Of a stretch of 13,820 bases of DNA, positions 1 through 6,961 are shown in pieces (the stretch's first letter is position 1; each line of letters begins with the position of its first letter). The stretch lies in assembly GCA_002298915.1 (NCBI GenBank), contig DBML01000014.1:1-13820 (forward strand). The letters run 5' to 3'. This stretch comes from Clostridium sp. UBA699 (GTDB lineage: Bacteria > Bacillota > Clostridia > Clostridiales > Clostridiaceae). A model generated the notes under the pieces. The model did not search any database. It saw only the letters and a program-made list of their open reading frames with translations, and had not been told where the DNA came from. The position numbers and the translations under genes are program-made.

Positions 1-20
1 TTAATACCTACTTTTGTCAT
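1..20 (-). CDS. gap: Glyceraldehyde-3-phosphate dehydrogenase, first 6-7 codons only (runs off the left edge)
   Basis: Only the start of this leftward gene is in the window. The ATG is at 20-18 and the visible residues are MTKVGI followed by a codon beginning AA (Asn or Lys). This matches the usual GAPDH N-terminus (M-x-KVGINGFGRIGR), the first strand of the NAD-binding Rossmann fold. A ribosome binding site AGGAGG (34-29) lies 8 bases before the ATG. Independent support comes from the promoter region, which carries a CggR-type operator, the signature regulator of gap operons in Firmicutes. GAPDH oxidises glyceraldehyde-3-phosphate to 1,3-bisphosphoglycerate in glycolysis. The identification rests on seven codons plus context, so another protein with the same start cannot be excluded. 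Confidence 0.65.
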
Positions 21-53
21 AATCAATTCCTCCTAATATTTTTCTCCATTTTG

Positions 54-89
54 GACACATTATGTCCCATCAATACTTTTTGTGTCCCA
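54..89 (-). promoter_or_regulatory. CggR-type operator (central glycolytic genes repressor)
   Basis: On the minus strand there are two TGGGAC boxes (89-84 and 69-64). The second is followed after exactly six bases by TGTC (57-54). The Bacillus subtilis CggR operator is two CGGGAC-N6-TGTC half sites separated by 4 bp. Here all spacings are kept: TGGGAC, 6 bases, AGTA in place of TGTC, 4 bases, TGGGAC, 6 bases, TGTC. The site lies just downstream of the predicted transcription start, the same placement as in B. subtilis. CggR is released by fructose-1,6-bisphosphate, so this predicts induction by glycolytic flux. The first TGTC is degenerate. No cggR gene is in the window. Confidence 0.75.
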
Positions 90-101
90 CTTGCTAGATA
101 T

Positions 102-130
102 AAAATACCACAAACCAAAATGGCTGTCAA
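102..130 (-). promoter_or_regulatory. Sigma-A-type promoter of gap
   Basis: The minus strand has a perfect -35 TTGACA (130-125), a 17-base spacer and a -10 TATTTT (107-102) preceded by TGG, giving an extended -10 (TGnTATTTT). The predicted start of transcription is near 95, directly upstream of the CggR-type operator and about 75 bases before the gap ATG. Confidence 0.7.
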
Positions 131-184
131 CTTTATTAGCAACAAACATCTGTTAAGTGGCTTATTGTTTTGAGTTTGCAGTTT

Positions 185-219
185 CCGGAAGCTTCAGGCT
201 GTTGCTCCGAAGCCTCCGG
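185..219 (-). terminator. Hairpin after ptsI, possible weak terminator
   Basis: Ten bases past the ptsI stop, the minus strand forms an 11-bp stem (CCGGAGGCTTC with GAAGCTTCCGG, one G-U pair) with a 13-base loop. No run of T follows; the next bases are AAACTGCAAACTC. It is therefore not a canonical intrinsic terminator. It may stabilise the 3' end of the mRNA or terminate only partly. Confidence 0.4.
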
Positions 220-228
220 CAGCTGCTA

Positions 229-1875
229 TTATCTGTTTTCTATAAAATAATCAGAGTTCGAAAGTATAAGCTTCTTAGTGCTCAGTATTGCCGAGGCGCT
301 CATGGAGAATTCGTCAAGGCCGTACTCCAGCAGCGTAGGGATTGCAGCTTCGTCGCTGGCCATCTCGCCGCACATGCCGCACCATTTGCCGGCTTTGTGC
401 GCCTCCTCGATCGTCATCCTTATAAGCTTGAGCACAGCAGGGTGCATCGGCTCGTAGAGGTACGAAACCTTCTCGTTCATCCTGTCAGCTGCCAGGGTGT
501 ACTGGATCAGGTCGTTCGTCCCTATGCTGAAGAAGTCCACATGCTTTGCAAGCTCGTCTGCGGTGAGCGCTGCCGAAGGTATTTCGACCATTATGCCGAC
601 CTCTATGCTGTCGCTGCACCCGATCCCTTCCGACCTGAGCTCAGCCCTGCATTCCTCAAGCACGCCTTTCGCCGCCGTGAACTCCTTCAATGAGGAGATC
701 ATAGGGAACATGATCTTGAGGTTGCCGTAGACCGACGCCCTGAGCAGGGCCCTGAGCTGGATCTTGAAGATCTCAGGCCTGTCCAGGCACATCCTTGTCG
801 CCCTGTAGCCCAGGAAAGGATTCATCTCCTCGGGCATCTCCAGGTAGTTGAGCCTCTTGTCTCCGCCTATGTCCAGGGTCCTTATGACGACAGGCTTGCC
901 CTCCAGCTTCTCAAGGACCGTCCTGTATGCTTCGAACTGCTCGTCCTCCGTAGGCATCGCGTCCCTGTCCATGTAGAGGAACTCCGTCCTGAAGAGGCCT
1001 ATGCCGTCCGCCCCGTTCTCCAGGACCTTTCCAATGTCCTCGGGGGAGCCTATGTTGGCCGCTATCTCAATATGGCGTCCGTTTTTGCCCGCTATTCTTT
1101 TTCCTATAAGGGACTGGAGCTGCTTCTTCTCCTCGTCGTAAGCAGCCTTCAGCTCCCTGTACTTTTCAAGCGTCTCAGCGTCAGGATTTATGACCACCTC
1201 GCCCTTGACTCCGTCAACTATCACGAGGTCACCGTTCTTAACGGTTTCCGTAATGTCCGCCATGCCGACCACCGCAGGTATCTCCAGTGTCCTGGCCATT
1301 ATGGCGCTGTGGGAGGTCTTCCCGCCTATGTTCGTGAGGAAGGCTGCAACCTTGTTCTTGTCGAGCTGCGCGGTGTCAGAAGGTGTAAGGTCGTGAGCCA
1401 CGACTATGGTGTTCTCGGGAAGGTCGGACAGCTCGTCCTCGGCTCCGCCGCAGAGGTTTTTCATGAGCCTCCTGCCCACGTCCTTGACGTCGGCCATCCT
1501 CTCCCTTAGGTACTCGTCATCTATGGAAGCGAATATTGCGACGTAGGTGTCTATCAGCTCCTGGACTGCGTTGTCTGCACTGATCTTGTTGTTCTCCACG
1601 TTCTGAAGAGCCTGGCCCGTGAATTCCGGGTCGTCCAGCAGCATAATGTGGCTTTCGAACACCATGGCCTCCTCAGCTCCCACCTCGGCCTCCACCTTGT
1701 CCCTGATCCTGGTCAGCTGCTCTCTCGAAGCTTCGATAGAGCTTGTAAGCCTTGCCTTCTCTTCCTCTACGTCCACCTCTGCTGAAATATTGCAGACAAC
1801 CTTCATTTCCTCGGGTTTTTTTATATAAACGCTGCCTATTCCGTAGCCTTTTGAAGCCGCAATACCTTTTTTCAC
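229..1875 (-). CDS. ptsI: PTS enzyme I (phosphoenolpyruvate-protein phosphotransferase)
   Basis: Cytoplasmic first enzyme of the PTS: it takes phosphate from PEP onto a histidine and passes it to HPr. The chosen start is GTG at 1875 (product begins MKKGIAASKGYGIG), giving 548 residues against about 570 for the family. GGAGGAG (1889-1883) sits 7 bases upstream. An open frame continues further upstream but runs across ptsH and is not used. The phosphohistidine motif GGKTSHSAIMAR places the active His at residue 189, the same number as in E. coli. The PEP-binding barrel follows, with RTLDIGGDK, GTNDLIQYTLAADR and the acid-base Cys at about 502 in GMCGE. It lies 19 bases after ptsH, the last gene of the fru operon. 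Confidence 0.97.
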   Translation of the reverse strand: MKKGIAASKGYGIGSVYIKKPEEMKVVCNISAEVDVEEEKARLTSSIEASREQLTRIRDKVEAEVGAEEAMVFESHIMLLDDPEFTGQALQNVENNKISADNAVQELIDTYVAIFASIDDEYLRERMADVKDVGRRLMKNLCGGAEDELSDLPENTIVVAHDLTPSDTAQLDKNKVAAFLTNIGGKTSHSAIMARTLEIPAVVGMADITETVKNGDLVIVDGVKGEVVINPDAETLEKYRELKAAYDEEKKQLQSLIGKRIAGKNGRHIEIAANIGSPEDIGKVLENGADGIGLFRTEFLYMDRDAMPTEDEQFEAYRTVLEKLEGKPVVIRTLDIGGDKRLNYLEMPEEMNPFLGYRATRMCLDRPEIFKIQLRALLRASVYGNLKIMFPMISSLKEFTAAKGVLEECRAELRSEGIGCSDSIEVGIMVEIPSAALTADELAKHVDFFSIGTNDLIQYTLAADRMNEKVSYLYEPMHPAVLKLIRMTIEEAHKAGKWCGMCGEMASDEAAIPTLLEYGLDEFSMSASAILSTKKLILSNSDYFIENR

Positions 1876-1894
1876 TTCAGTTCTCCTCCGTTTA

Positions 1895-2161
1895 CTATTC
1901 TTCGCCGAATTTAGAGTTGACCAGATCAACAAGAGCCTGTACTGCCTCATTCTCGTCTTCGCCTGATGCGCTGATTTCGAGTTCAACGTCTTTTGACAAG
2001 CCCAGCGCAAGGATGTTGATCAGCGATTTTGCAGAAGCTTTTGCAGCCCCTTTGTATACTGTTATGTCTGACTTGAAGCCGGACGCAGTCTTAACGAATA
2101 TAGATGCAGGCCTCGCGTGGATTCCTGTCTTGTTTAATATTGTTACTTTCTGTGTTGCCAT
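1895..2161 (-). CDS. ptsH: PTS phosphocarrier protein HPr
   Basis: Small cytoplasmic phosphocarrier (88 residues, normal length) that accepts phosphate from enzyme I and delivers it to EIIA domains. The catalytic His15 lies in GIHARPAS, and Ser46 lies in AKSLINIL. Ser46 is the site that HPr kinase phosphorylates in Firmicutes for CcpA-dependent catabolite repression, so the protein should have both catalytic and regulatory roles. The ATG is only 3 bases from the stop of the EIIBC gene, and its ribosome binding site GAGGTG (2173-2168) overlaps the end of that gene, suggesting translational coupling. It is notable that this general PTS gene sits inside a sugar-specific operon. Confidence 0.97.
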   Translation of the reverse strand: MATQKVTILNKTGIHARPASIFVKTASGFKSDITVYKGAAKASAKSLINILALGLSKDVELEISASGEDENEAVQALVDLVNSKFGEE

Positions 2162-2164
2162 TAA

Positions 2165-3535
2165 TTACACCTCTACTTTTTTCTTTAACGCTGTCAGAAG
2201 TCCAGCTGATACCGCTGTTCCGACAACTATAGATACAATATACATTCCCAGATTTCCCACTACGCCTGGTATTGCAAGTACGAATATCCCGCCGTGTGGA
2301 ACCTTGAGTGTGCAGTTGAAGAACATTGAAAGCATTCCGGTTACAGCTGAACCCGCCATTATTGATGGGATGACCCTGATAGGGTCCGCTGCTGCGAACG
2401 GTATGGCACCTTCAGTTATGAATGATATTCCAAGAGCCCAGGCTGCTTTTCCTGCTTCTCTTTCAGCCAGTGTGAACTTGTTCTTTGCTATAGTTGTTGC
2501 AAGTGCGAGTCCAAGAGGCGGCACCATTCCTGCTGCCATTACCGCTGCCATTATCGGCGATGCGCCGTTTGCTGCTGTTGCAAGGGTTGCAGTTCCGAAT
2601 ACATATGCTGCTTTGTTGACAGGGCCTCCCATGTCGAACGCCATCATGAGTCCGATTACCAGTCCGAGTATTACTCTGCTTCCGTTGTTCAAGCTCATAA
2701 GTCCGTCGCTCATAGCTTTATTGACGAAAGTTATCGGGCTTCCGAGATAAAGCATCACAAGTCCTATTACGAGAGTGGCTAGCACTGGAATGATAAGTAC
2801 CGGCATCAGTCCTTCAAGCGACTTAGGAAGCTTTATTACTTTCTTTATCAGGACAACTGTGTAGCCTGCTATGAAACCTGCAAGAAGTGCGCCGAGGAAT
2901 CCTGCACCGATAGTTGAAGCAAGCGCGCCGCCTACGAAACCTGGCACAAGTCCTGGTCTGTCAGCTATCGAGTAAGCAATGTAGCCGCCCAGTACAGGGA
3001 TCATGAGTCCAAAGGCTGTCTGACCTGTCTGGAATATTATCTGGCCAAACGTTCCCTTCTCGTTGAACACATATATTCCGCCTATTGCAAATCCTATAGC
3101 AAGGAGTATTCCGCCTGCGACAACAAACGGTATCATGAAGGAAACTCCTGTCATAAGGTGCTTGTACGCTCCGGTTCTAGCTTCCTTTTCTTCAGCTTTT
3201 ATCTCTTCCACTTTTTCCTGAAGCTTAGCCCCAGCTTTGGCTTCAGCAGCTTTGCTTATAAGCCCCTTCGGATCCTTTATCGCGTCTTTGATCGGCACTT
3301 CAACGATAGGTAGCCCTTCAAACCTTGACTTGTCTACCTTTGTATCCGCCGCGATAATTACTGCTGTGACACCGTTAAGGTCTGCAGCTTCGATTACGTT
3401 CTCAGCTCCAACTGACCCCTGGGTTTCTACCTTCATTTCGTGTCCCATTTCTTTGGCTGCGATTGTTAATGCTTCTGCTGCCATGTAGGTATGTGCTATA
3501 CCGGTTGGGCAGGCTGTAATTGCTACAAATTTCAT
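2165..3535 (-). CDS. fruA: PTS fructose-specific EIIBC component
   Basis: Membrane permease that takes up fructose and phosphorylates it to fructose-1-phosphate (456 residues). EIIB occupies about residues 1-98, with the phosphocysteine Cys9 in ITACPTGIAHTYMAAE, typical of the fructose family. A charged Lys/Glu/Ala-rich linker (about 95-120) leads to the EIIC domain, which has many hydrophobic segments and the conserved loops DMGGPVNKAAY (301-311) and FITEGAIPFAAADP (372-385). No EIIA domain is fused; a separate EIIA gene lies 44 bases upstream. The start ATG is preceded by AAGGGGGA. Neighbouring fruK and fruR support fructose. A mannose or mannitol relative is less likely given the EIIB motif and 1-phosphofructokinase next door. 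Confidence 0.93.
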   Translation of the reverse strand: MKFVAITACPTGIAHTYMAAEALTIAAKEMGHEMKVETQGSVGAENVIEAADLNGVTAVIIAADTKVDKSRFEGLPIVEVPIKDAIKDPKGLISKAAEAKAGAKLQEKVEEIKAEEKEARTGAYKHLMTGVSFMIPFVVAGGILLAIGFAIGGIYVFNEKGTFGQIIFQTGQTAFGLMIPVLGGYIAYSIADRPGLVPGFVGGALASTIGAGFLGALLAGFIAGYTVVLIKKVIKLPKSLEGLMPVLIIPVLATLVIGLVMLYLGSPITFVNKAMSDGLMSLNNGSRVILGLVIGLMMAFDMGGPVNKAAYVFGTATLATAANGASPIMAAVMAAGMVPPLGLALATTIAKNKFTLAEREAGKAAWALGISFITEGAIPFAAADPIRVIPSIMAGSAVTGMLSMFFNCTLKVPHGGIFVLAIPGVVGNLGMYIVSIVVGTAVSAGLLTALKKKVEV

Positions 3536-3579
3536 GATTGTCCCCCTTATAATTAAATATATTTGTTCTACAGGTTTCT

Positions 3580-4020
3580 CTAACTAAAAACGTTTATAAA
3601 TTCTTCGTAGTTGTCTGCCTTCAGAAGTCTCTCCCTGACATCCGCATGCATCAGCTTTCTTGATATCTCGCTGAGCGCTCTCAGATGAATGTCGTTTGAC
3701 TCCACCGGTATCGCCAGAAGGAAAAAGAAGTGTGCCGGCTGTTCGTCCATCGAGTCGAAATCTATCCCCTTAGTGCTCTTCCCGAAAACTATGCTGGCTT
3801 CAGTGACCGCATCGCTCTTGCCGTGAGGTATGGCTATCCCCATGCCTATACCTGTCGAGAACTCAGCTTCTCTGTGAAGCACCGCTTCCTTGAACTTTTC
3901 CTTGTCCTTGACCTTTCCGTCAGCAACGAGTATGTCGATAAGTTCTGAGATGACCTCGTCCTTTGATCCCGATTTCAGTTCAAAGCATACCCTTTCCTTT
4001 GAAAACATGTCTGTTATCAT
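3580..4020 (-). CDS. PTS fructose-type EIIA component
   Basis: Cytoplasmic phosphotransfer protein (146 residues) of the fructose/mannitol EIIA family (PTS_EIIA_2). It receives phosphate from HPr on His66 in the motif IPHGKSDAV and passes it to Cys9 of the EIIBC protein downstream. The family pattern REAEFSTGIGMGIAIPHGK is complete. The ATG begins the base after the fruK stop codon (zero spacing), and its ribosome binding site GGAGGAA lies in the last codons of fruK, so the two genes are probably translationally coupled. It is a stand-alone EIIA, whereas many Firmicutes have a single EIIABC fructose permease. Confidence 0.92.
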   Translation of the reverse strand: MITDMFSKERVCFELKSGSKDEVISELIDILVADGKVKDKEKFKEAVLHREAEFSTGIGMGIAIPHGKSDAVTEASIVFGKSTKGIDFDSMDEQPAHFFFLLAIPVESNDIHLRALSEISRKLMHADVRERLLKADNYEEFINVFS

Positions 4021-4962
4021 TTAATATTCCTCCTCTACTTTGACTACTTTAACCTTGTCAAACAGCGACTGGACCTGCTCCAATGTGCATGCCTCGGTGC
4101 CGTCCAGCTCTACCGATGCTGCTCCGCAGGCAGTAGCGAATTTCAGTGTGTCCTCTGCAGTCAATTTGTTTGTTAAGCCGTATATAAGGCCTGCAACCAT
4201 CGAATCCCCAGCTCCAACCGTACCTTTGACCTTAACCTTCAGCGCTTCGGCAAAATATACTGCCCCTTCGGCGATATATACTGCTCCTTCAGAACCCAGG
4301 GAGATCATCAATCTGTCAATCCCCTTGTCCCTGAGCTTCAATGCCCCTTTAATAAGCTGCGTTCTGTCGCTGCTGTCTACGCCGAGAAGCTTTCCGAGCT
4401 CATGCTCGTTTGGTTTTATTGCATTCGGCAGGCCTTCAAGTCCTTCGGCCAGAAGGATTCCGTCTGCATCCAGTATCACAAAGGCGCCCTTTTTCTTTGC
4501 AGTCTCCGTCATGGTCTTGTAGATGTCCTTTGGAACTGATGAGCTGACCCCGCCGGAAAGCACGACTATGTCGCCGCTGCTGCAAAGCTTTGAGAATCTG
4601 TCAATAAGGTTCTGCAGCTCCTCCTTTGAAATCTCCGGCCCCGGTTCGTTGACGTCAGTGAATGTCATGTTCACGTTGTCAACAATTTTTGTGTTCGTCC
4701 TTGTGTTTCCATTTACATGTACGAAGTCGAAAGCTATGTTTCTTTCCTGAAGCTCTTTCTCGAACGTCTTTTCCCAGATTCCGCCCAAAAATCCTGTGCT
4801 GACTGATTCGATTCCAAGGTTTTTAAGCACTTTCGAAACATTTATCCCTTTGCCGCCTATGTCGTACCTTAAGCTTGATGCCCTGTTCACCACTCCGGCT
4901 CTGAAGTTGTCCACTATCAAAGTCTTGTCCATGGCCGGATTTAGGGTTACTGTTATGACCAT
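4021..4962 (-). CDS. fruK: 1-phosphofructokinase
   Basis: Phosphorylates the fructose-1-phosphate made by the PTS permease to fructose-1,6-bisphosphate using ATP, feeding glycolysis. It has 313 residues, standard for this PfkB/ribokinase-family enzyme. Visible signatures are the N-terminal VTLNPAMDKTL, the substrate-binding GGKGINVS (36-43), KPNEHEL (184-190), and the C-terminal PfkB signature GTVGAGDS with the catalytic base Asp253. The ATG at 4962 has AGGAGG (4976-4971) 8 bases upstream. It lies 22 bases after fruR and abuts the EIIA gene. Tagatose-6-phosphate kinase is a close relative, but the fructose PTS context makes FruK the clear choice. Confidence 0.95.
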   Translation of the reverse strand: MVITVTLNPAMDKTLIVDNFRAGVVNRASSLRYDIGGKGINVSKVLKNLGIESVSTGFLGGIWEKTFEKELQERNIAFDFVHVNGNTRTNTKIVDNVNMTFTDVNEPGPEISKEELQNLIDRFSKLCSSGDIVVLSGGVSSSVPKDIYKTMTETAKKKGAFVILDADGILLAEGLEGLPNAIKPNEHELGKLLGVDSSDRTQLIKGALKLRDKGIDRLMISLGSEGAVYIAEGAVYFAEALKVKVKGTVGAGDSMVAGLIYGLTNKLTAEDTLKFATACGAASVELDGTEACTLEQVQSLFDKVKVVKVEEEY

Positions 4963-4984
4963 TTATCAGCCCTCCTATGAGTCT

Positions 4985-5746
4985 TTAATGAGATATTTTT
5001 AGTTCTATTCCCAGTTCCTCGAATTCCGCAAGCACTTTCCTGTCAGCGGCGCTGTCGGTAATTATTGTCGTGATTTCGCTTACCGGAGAGATGACCGCCA
5101 GGTTGACCTTGTTGAATTTTGAACTGTCTATGACTATGATGACCTTGTTTGCTATGTCGATCATCGCTTTTTTCGTCTGAGCCTCAGTGTAGTTCGGAGT
5201 AGTCAGTCCTGCTTCAGCAGAGATTCCATTGGCTCCTATGAACGCCTTGTCCACTCTGAAATTTTTTATGACATTTTCAGCTATCTGCCCAACCATCGCC
5301 CGTGTGTTTGGCCTAAGGCTTCCCCCCGTCAAAATCACCTCAACGTTTTCCTTCTGGCAGAGTACCGAGGCTATGTCTATGGAGTTAGTTATGACTGATA
5401 TGTTTTTTGCCGTGATGTTCCTTGCCAGCTCGAGTGTGGTTGTGCCAGAATCTATGACTAACGTGTCTCCGTCCTTGATCATCTCCGCTGCCGCTTTGCC
5501 GATCGAATACTTTTCTTCCAGGTTTGAAGTTTCCTTTTCGTTGAAGGAAGGTTCAAAGTTCGTTACGGAAAAGCTTACTGCCCCTCCGTGGGTTCTCGAC
5601 AGCAATCCCATCTCCTCCATCTCCTTCAGATCCCTTCTGATGGTCGATTCTGAAACATTCAGGAGCTCTGAAATCTCATTTACTTTAATCCTTGATTGTT
5701 TTGAAAGCATTTCGGATATAAGTTGTCGCCTTTCCTCGGTAAACAT
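4985..5746 (-). CDS. fruR: DeoR-family transcriptional repressor of the fructose operon
   Basis: Probable autoregulated repressor that responds to a phosphorylated sugar, expected to be fructose-1-phosphate (inference from operon content). The start is placed at ATG 5746 (MFTEERRQLI, 253 residues), since AAGGTGAT (5758-5751) is well placed for it; GTG 5761 and ATG 5752 are in-frame alternatives. The N-terminal winged helix-turn-helix spans about residues 15-45 (ISELLNVSESTIRRDLKEME), followed by the family hallmark RTHGGA (51-56). The C-terminal sugar-phosphate-binding domain is recognised by DSGTTTLELA (from residue 99) and the late VIVIDSSKF. It is the first gene of the operon, 22 bases before fruK. 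Confidence 0.93.
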   Translation of the reverse strand: MFTEERRQLISEMLSKQSRIKVNEISELLNVSESTIRRDLKEMEEMGLLSRTHGGAVSFSVTNFEPSFNEKETSNLEEKYSIGKAAAEMIKDGDTLVIDSGTTTLELARNITAKNISVITNSIDIASVLCQKENVEVILTGGSLRPNTRAMVGQIAENVIKNFRVDKAFIGANGISAEAGLTTPNYTEAQTKKAMIDIANKVIIVIDSSKFNKVNLAVISPVSEITTIITDSAADRKVLAEFEELGIELKISH

Positions 5747-5779
5747 TTTCATCACCTTCACTTATATTTTTTTCATATC

Positions 5780-5862
5780 TTTATGCTCATATTAAATCAC
5801 TTTTGCTCGAATGTCAACGTTTATTCTGATTATATTTGCTCGTTTATGATTGTTTATGATTA
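5780..5862 (-). promoter_or_regulatory. Array of five direct CAWAA boxes, probable FruR operator
   Basis: On the minus strand, the bases CA(T/A)AA recur five times in the same orientation: two identical AATCATAAAC copies in tandem (5861-5852 and 5851-5842), then CGAGCAAATA, CGAGCAAAAG and TGAGCATAAAG. The C of each core lies at 5858, 5848, 5838, 5805 and 5785. The upstream three are exactly 10 bp apart, and the last two fall in the spacer and at the start site of the promoter. DeoR-family regulators such as B. subtilis IolR bind direct repeats of a similar kind. Assignment to FruR is inference. Confidence 0.55.
5789..5817 (-). promoter_or_regulatory. Sigma-A-type promoter of the fruR-fruK-EIIA-EIIBC-ptsH-ptsI operon
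   Basis: The minus strand has a perfect -35 TTGACA (5817-5812), a 17-base spacer and a -10 TAATAT (5794-5789). Transcription should start near 5782, giving a leader of about 36 bases before the fruR ATG. One GAGCA box lies in the spacer and one at the start site, so a bound repressor would block polymerase. A weak cre-like match (AACGTTGACA core) overlaps the -35 but lacks the leading TG. Confidence 0.8.
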
Positions 5863-5924
5863 TTTCAGTTTTTAGAGTAAAATGCTGTTGAATTGTTAAT
5901 ATTCAGATGGTTTATTTTAAGAAT

Positions 5925-5963
5925 TAAAAGGGGGCCTTCAGCAATTAAACTCGCCGCAGCCCC
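5925..5963 (-). terminator. Probable terminator of the aldolase-hydrolase operon
   Basis: Twelve bases beyond the stop of the hydrolase gene, the minus strand forms a stem of GGGGCT with GGCCCC, with an inner CGGC/GCTG stem, followed by CTTTTAATTCTT. The stem is interrupted but GC-rich, and the T-rich tail is in the right place. It separates this operon from the fru promoter. Confidence 0.6.
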
Positions 5964-5974
5964 ATAAGGTCCTG

Positions 5975-6946
5975 TCATTTGTTAGCGTTATATTTCATTC
6001 CCATATATTCTTTCCCCGACTCCAGCTCGTCCAACATTTGATTAAGTCTCTTCCGCCTCGTATCAGGCCTCTTCGCCCTGTCTATCCAGCCTATGTAGTC
6101 GTTCTTCTGATAGGCAGGTCTTTTTTCATAGCTGTCCACCAGCCCTCTTTCACTGAGGGCTTTAACCACATCCTCAGGCATTGAATAAATCGGCCTTTTC
6201 ATCCTAGAGTTCAAAAAATTCAGGAGCTTGGCGTAGAACTCAGGAGGGTTGTCAGACATAACGAAATGGCCGCTTCCGGATACGGATATCCTCTCAACAC
6301 CTTCAAGCATGCCGAGGACCTCCATCCCCGAATTCCTTTCCCCGTACATGTAAGCTTTGCGACATTCCAGTCCAAGGAACATCTTAAGCAGCCTTCCGCT
6401 GTCTGACCATTTAACAAGTGATTCAGCGCTCCTGTGGAATGCCAGCGGGCTGCATTTCCGCAGCATGCCCGCCCAGAGTCTCAAACTTCGGTCTTCAGAC
6501 TTTTCGTTGGCCTCGATGAACTTATCGAACTTTCCGCCCAGGAACTGTTCAAGGGGGTAGCTAATGCTCTTTCTGCTTACCAGTCCGCAGTCCGCACCCG
6601 TGAGGTTGCCCTCAACGCTGACAAAGGAGGCAAGCTTGATTCCAGACTTGCCTGCGAGTATGAGCCCCGCTGCGCCGCCCATGCTGTGGGCGACGATGTG
6701 AAGCCTTTCGTATTCTATTCCGCTGAGCAGCGAAGCGCAAAGCTCTGCCTGGTCCTCCATGCTGTAGGAAAAATCCGGAGGCCTGATCGAATCGCCGTGC
6801 CCTGCCAGGTCAACGGCCAGCATCGAATACTTCTCAAACCCCTTCAGCTCCCAAACATCGGCGAAGGATTCCTTGGAGCAGCCAAGGCCGTGCAGAAAAA
6901 GAACAAGTTCGCCGCTGCCCTTTCGGTATACGTGGGACAGTTCCAT
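5975..6946 (-). CDS. Alpha/beta hydrolase with C-terminal YdeI/OmpD-associated domain
   Basis: A 323-residue two-domain protein with no signal peptide. Residues 1-245 are an alpha/beta hydrolase: oxyanion region LFLHGLG (16-22), DLAGHGDS (46-53), nucleophile Ser88 in AHSMGGA, likely acid Glu203 in YGERN and catalytic His227 in SGSGHFVM. Residues about 250-315 (MPEDVVKAL, YIGWIDRAKRPDTRRKRLNQ) match the YdeI/OmpD-associated (OmdA) domain, known from bacteriocin-protection proteins and small stand-alone proteins. The substrate is unknown; a carboxylesterase or similar hydrolase is the safest description. ATG 6946 has AGGAGGAGG just upstream and follows the threonine aldolase-like gene by 15 bases, so they are co-transcribed. 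Confidence 0.88.
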   Translation of the reverse strand: MELSHVYRKGSGELVLFLHGLGCSKESFADVWELKGFEKYSMLAVDLAGHGDSIRPPDFSYSMEDQAELCASLLSGIEYERLHIVAHSMGGAAGLILAGKSGIKLASFVSVEGNLTGADCGLVSRKSISYPLEQFLGGKFDKFIEANEKSEDRSLRLWAGMLRKCSPLAFHRSAESLVKWSDSGRLLKMFLGLECRKAYMYGERNSGMEVLGMLEGVERISVSGSGHFVMSDNPPEFYAKLLNFLNSRMKRPIYSMPEDVVKALSERGLVDSYEKRPAYQKNDYIGWIDRAKRPDTRRKRLNQMLDELESGKEYMGMKYNANK

Positions 6947-6961
6947 ATGCTCCTCCTCCTT

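Noticed and set aside
1876..2010. An N-terminal extension of ptsI upstream of GTG 1875
   Set aside because: It would overlap the end of ptsH in another frame, and the product is not enzyme-I-like; GTG 1875 has a strong ribosome binding site and gives the conserved start.
1752..2750. A 332-codon open frame on the plus strand
   Set aside because: It is antisense to ptsH and the fruA EIIC region, has no recognisable domain, no ribosome binding site, and follows the third-position pattern of the true genes on the other strand.
5812..5825. A catabolite-responsive element (cre) at the fru promoter
   Set aside because: The right half (CGTTGACA) fits the consensus, but the leading TG is AA here, and the match is largely explained by the -35 hexamer.
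5842..5861. The tandem GTTTATGATT repeat as part of a CRISPR or satellite
   Set aside because: There are only two adjacent copies with no spacers; the position and phasing with other CAWAA boxes favour an operator.
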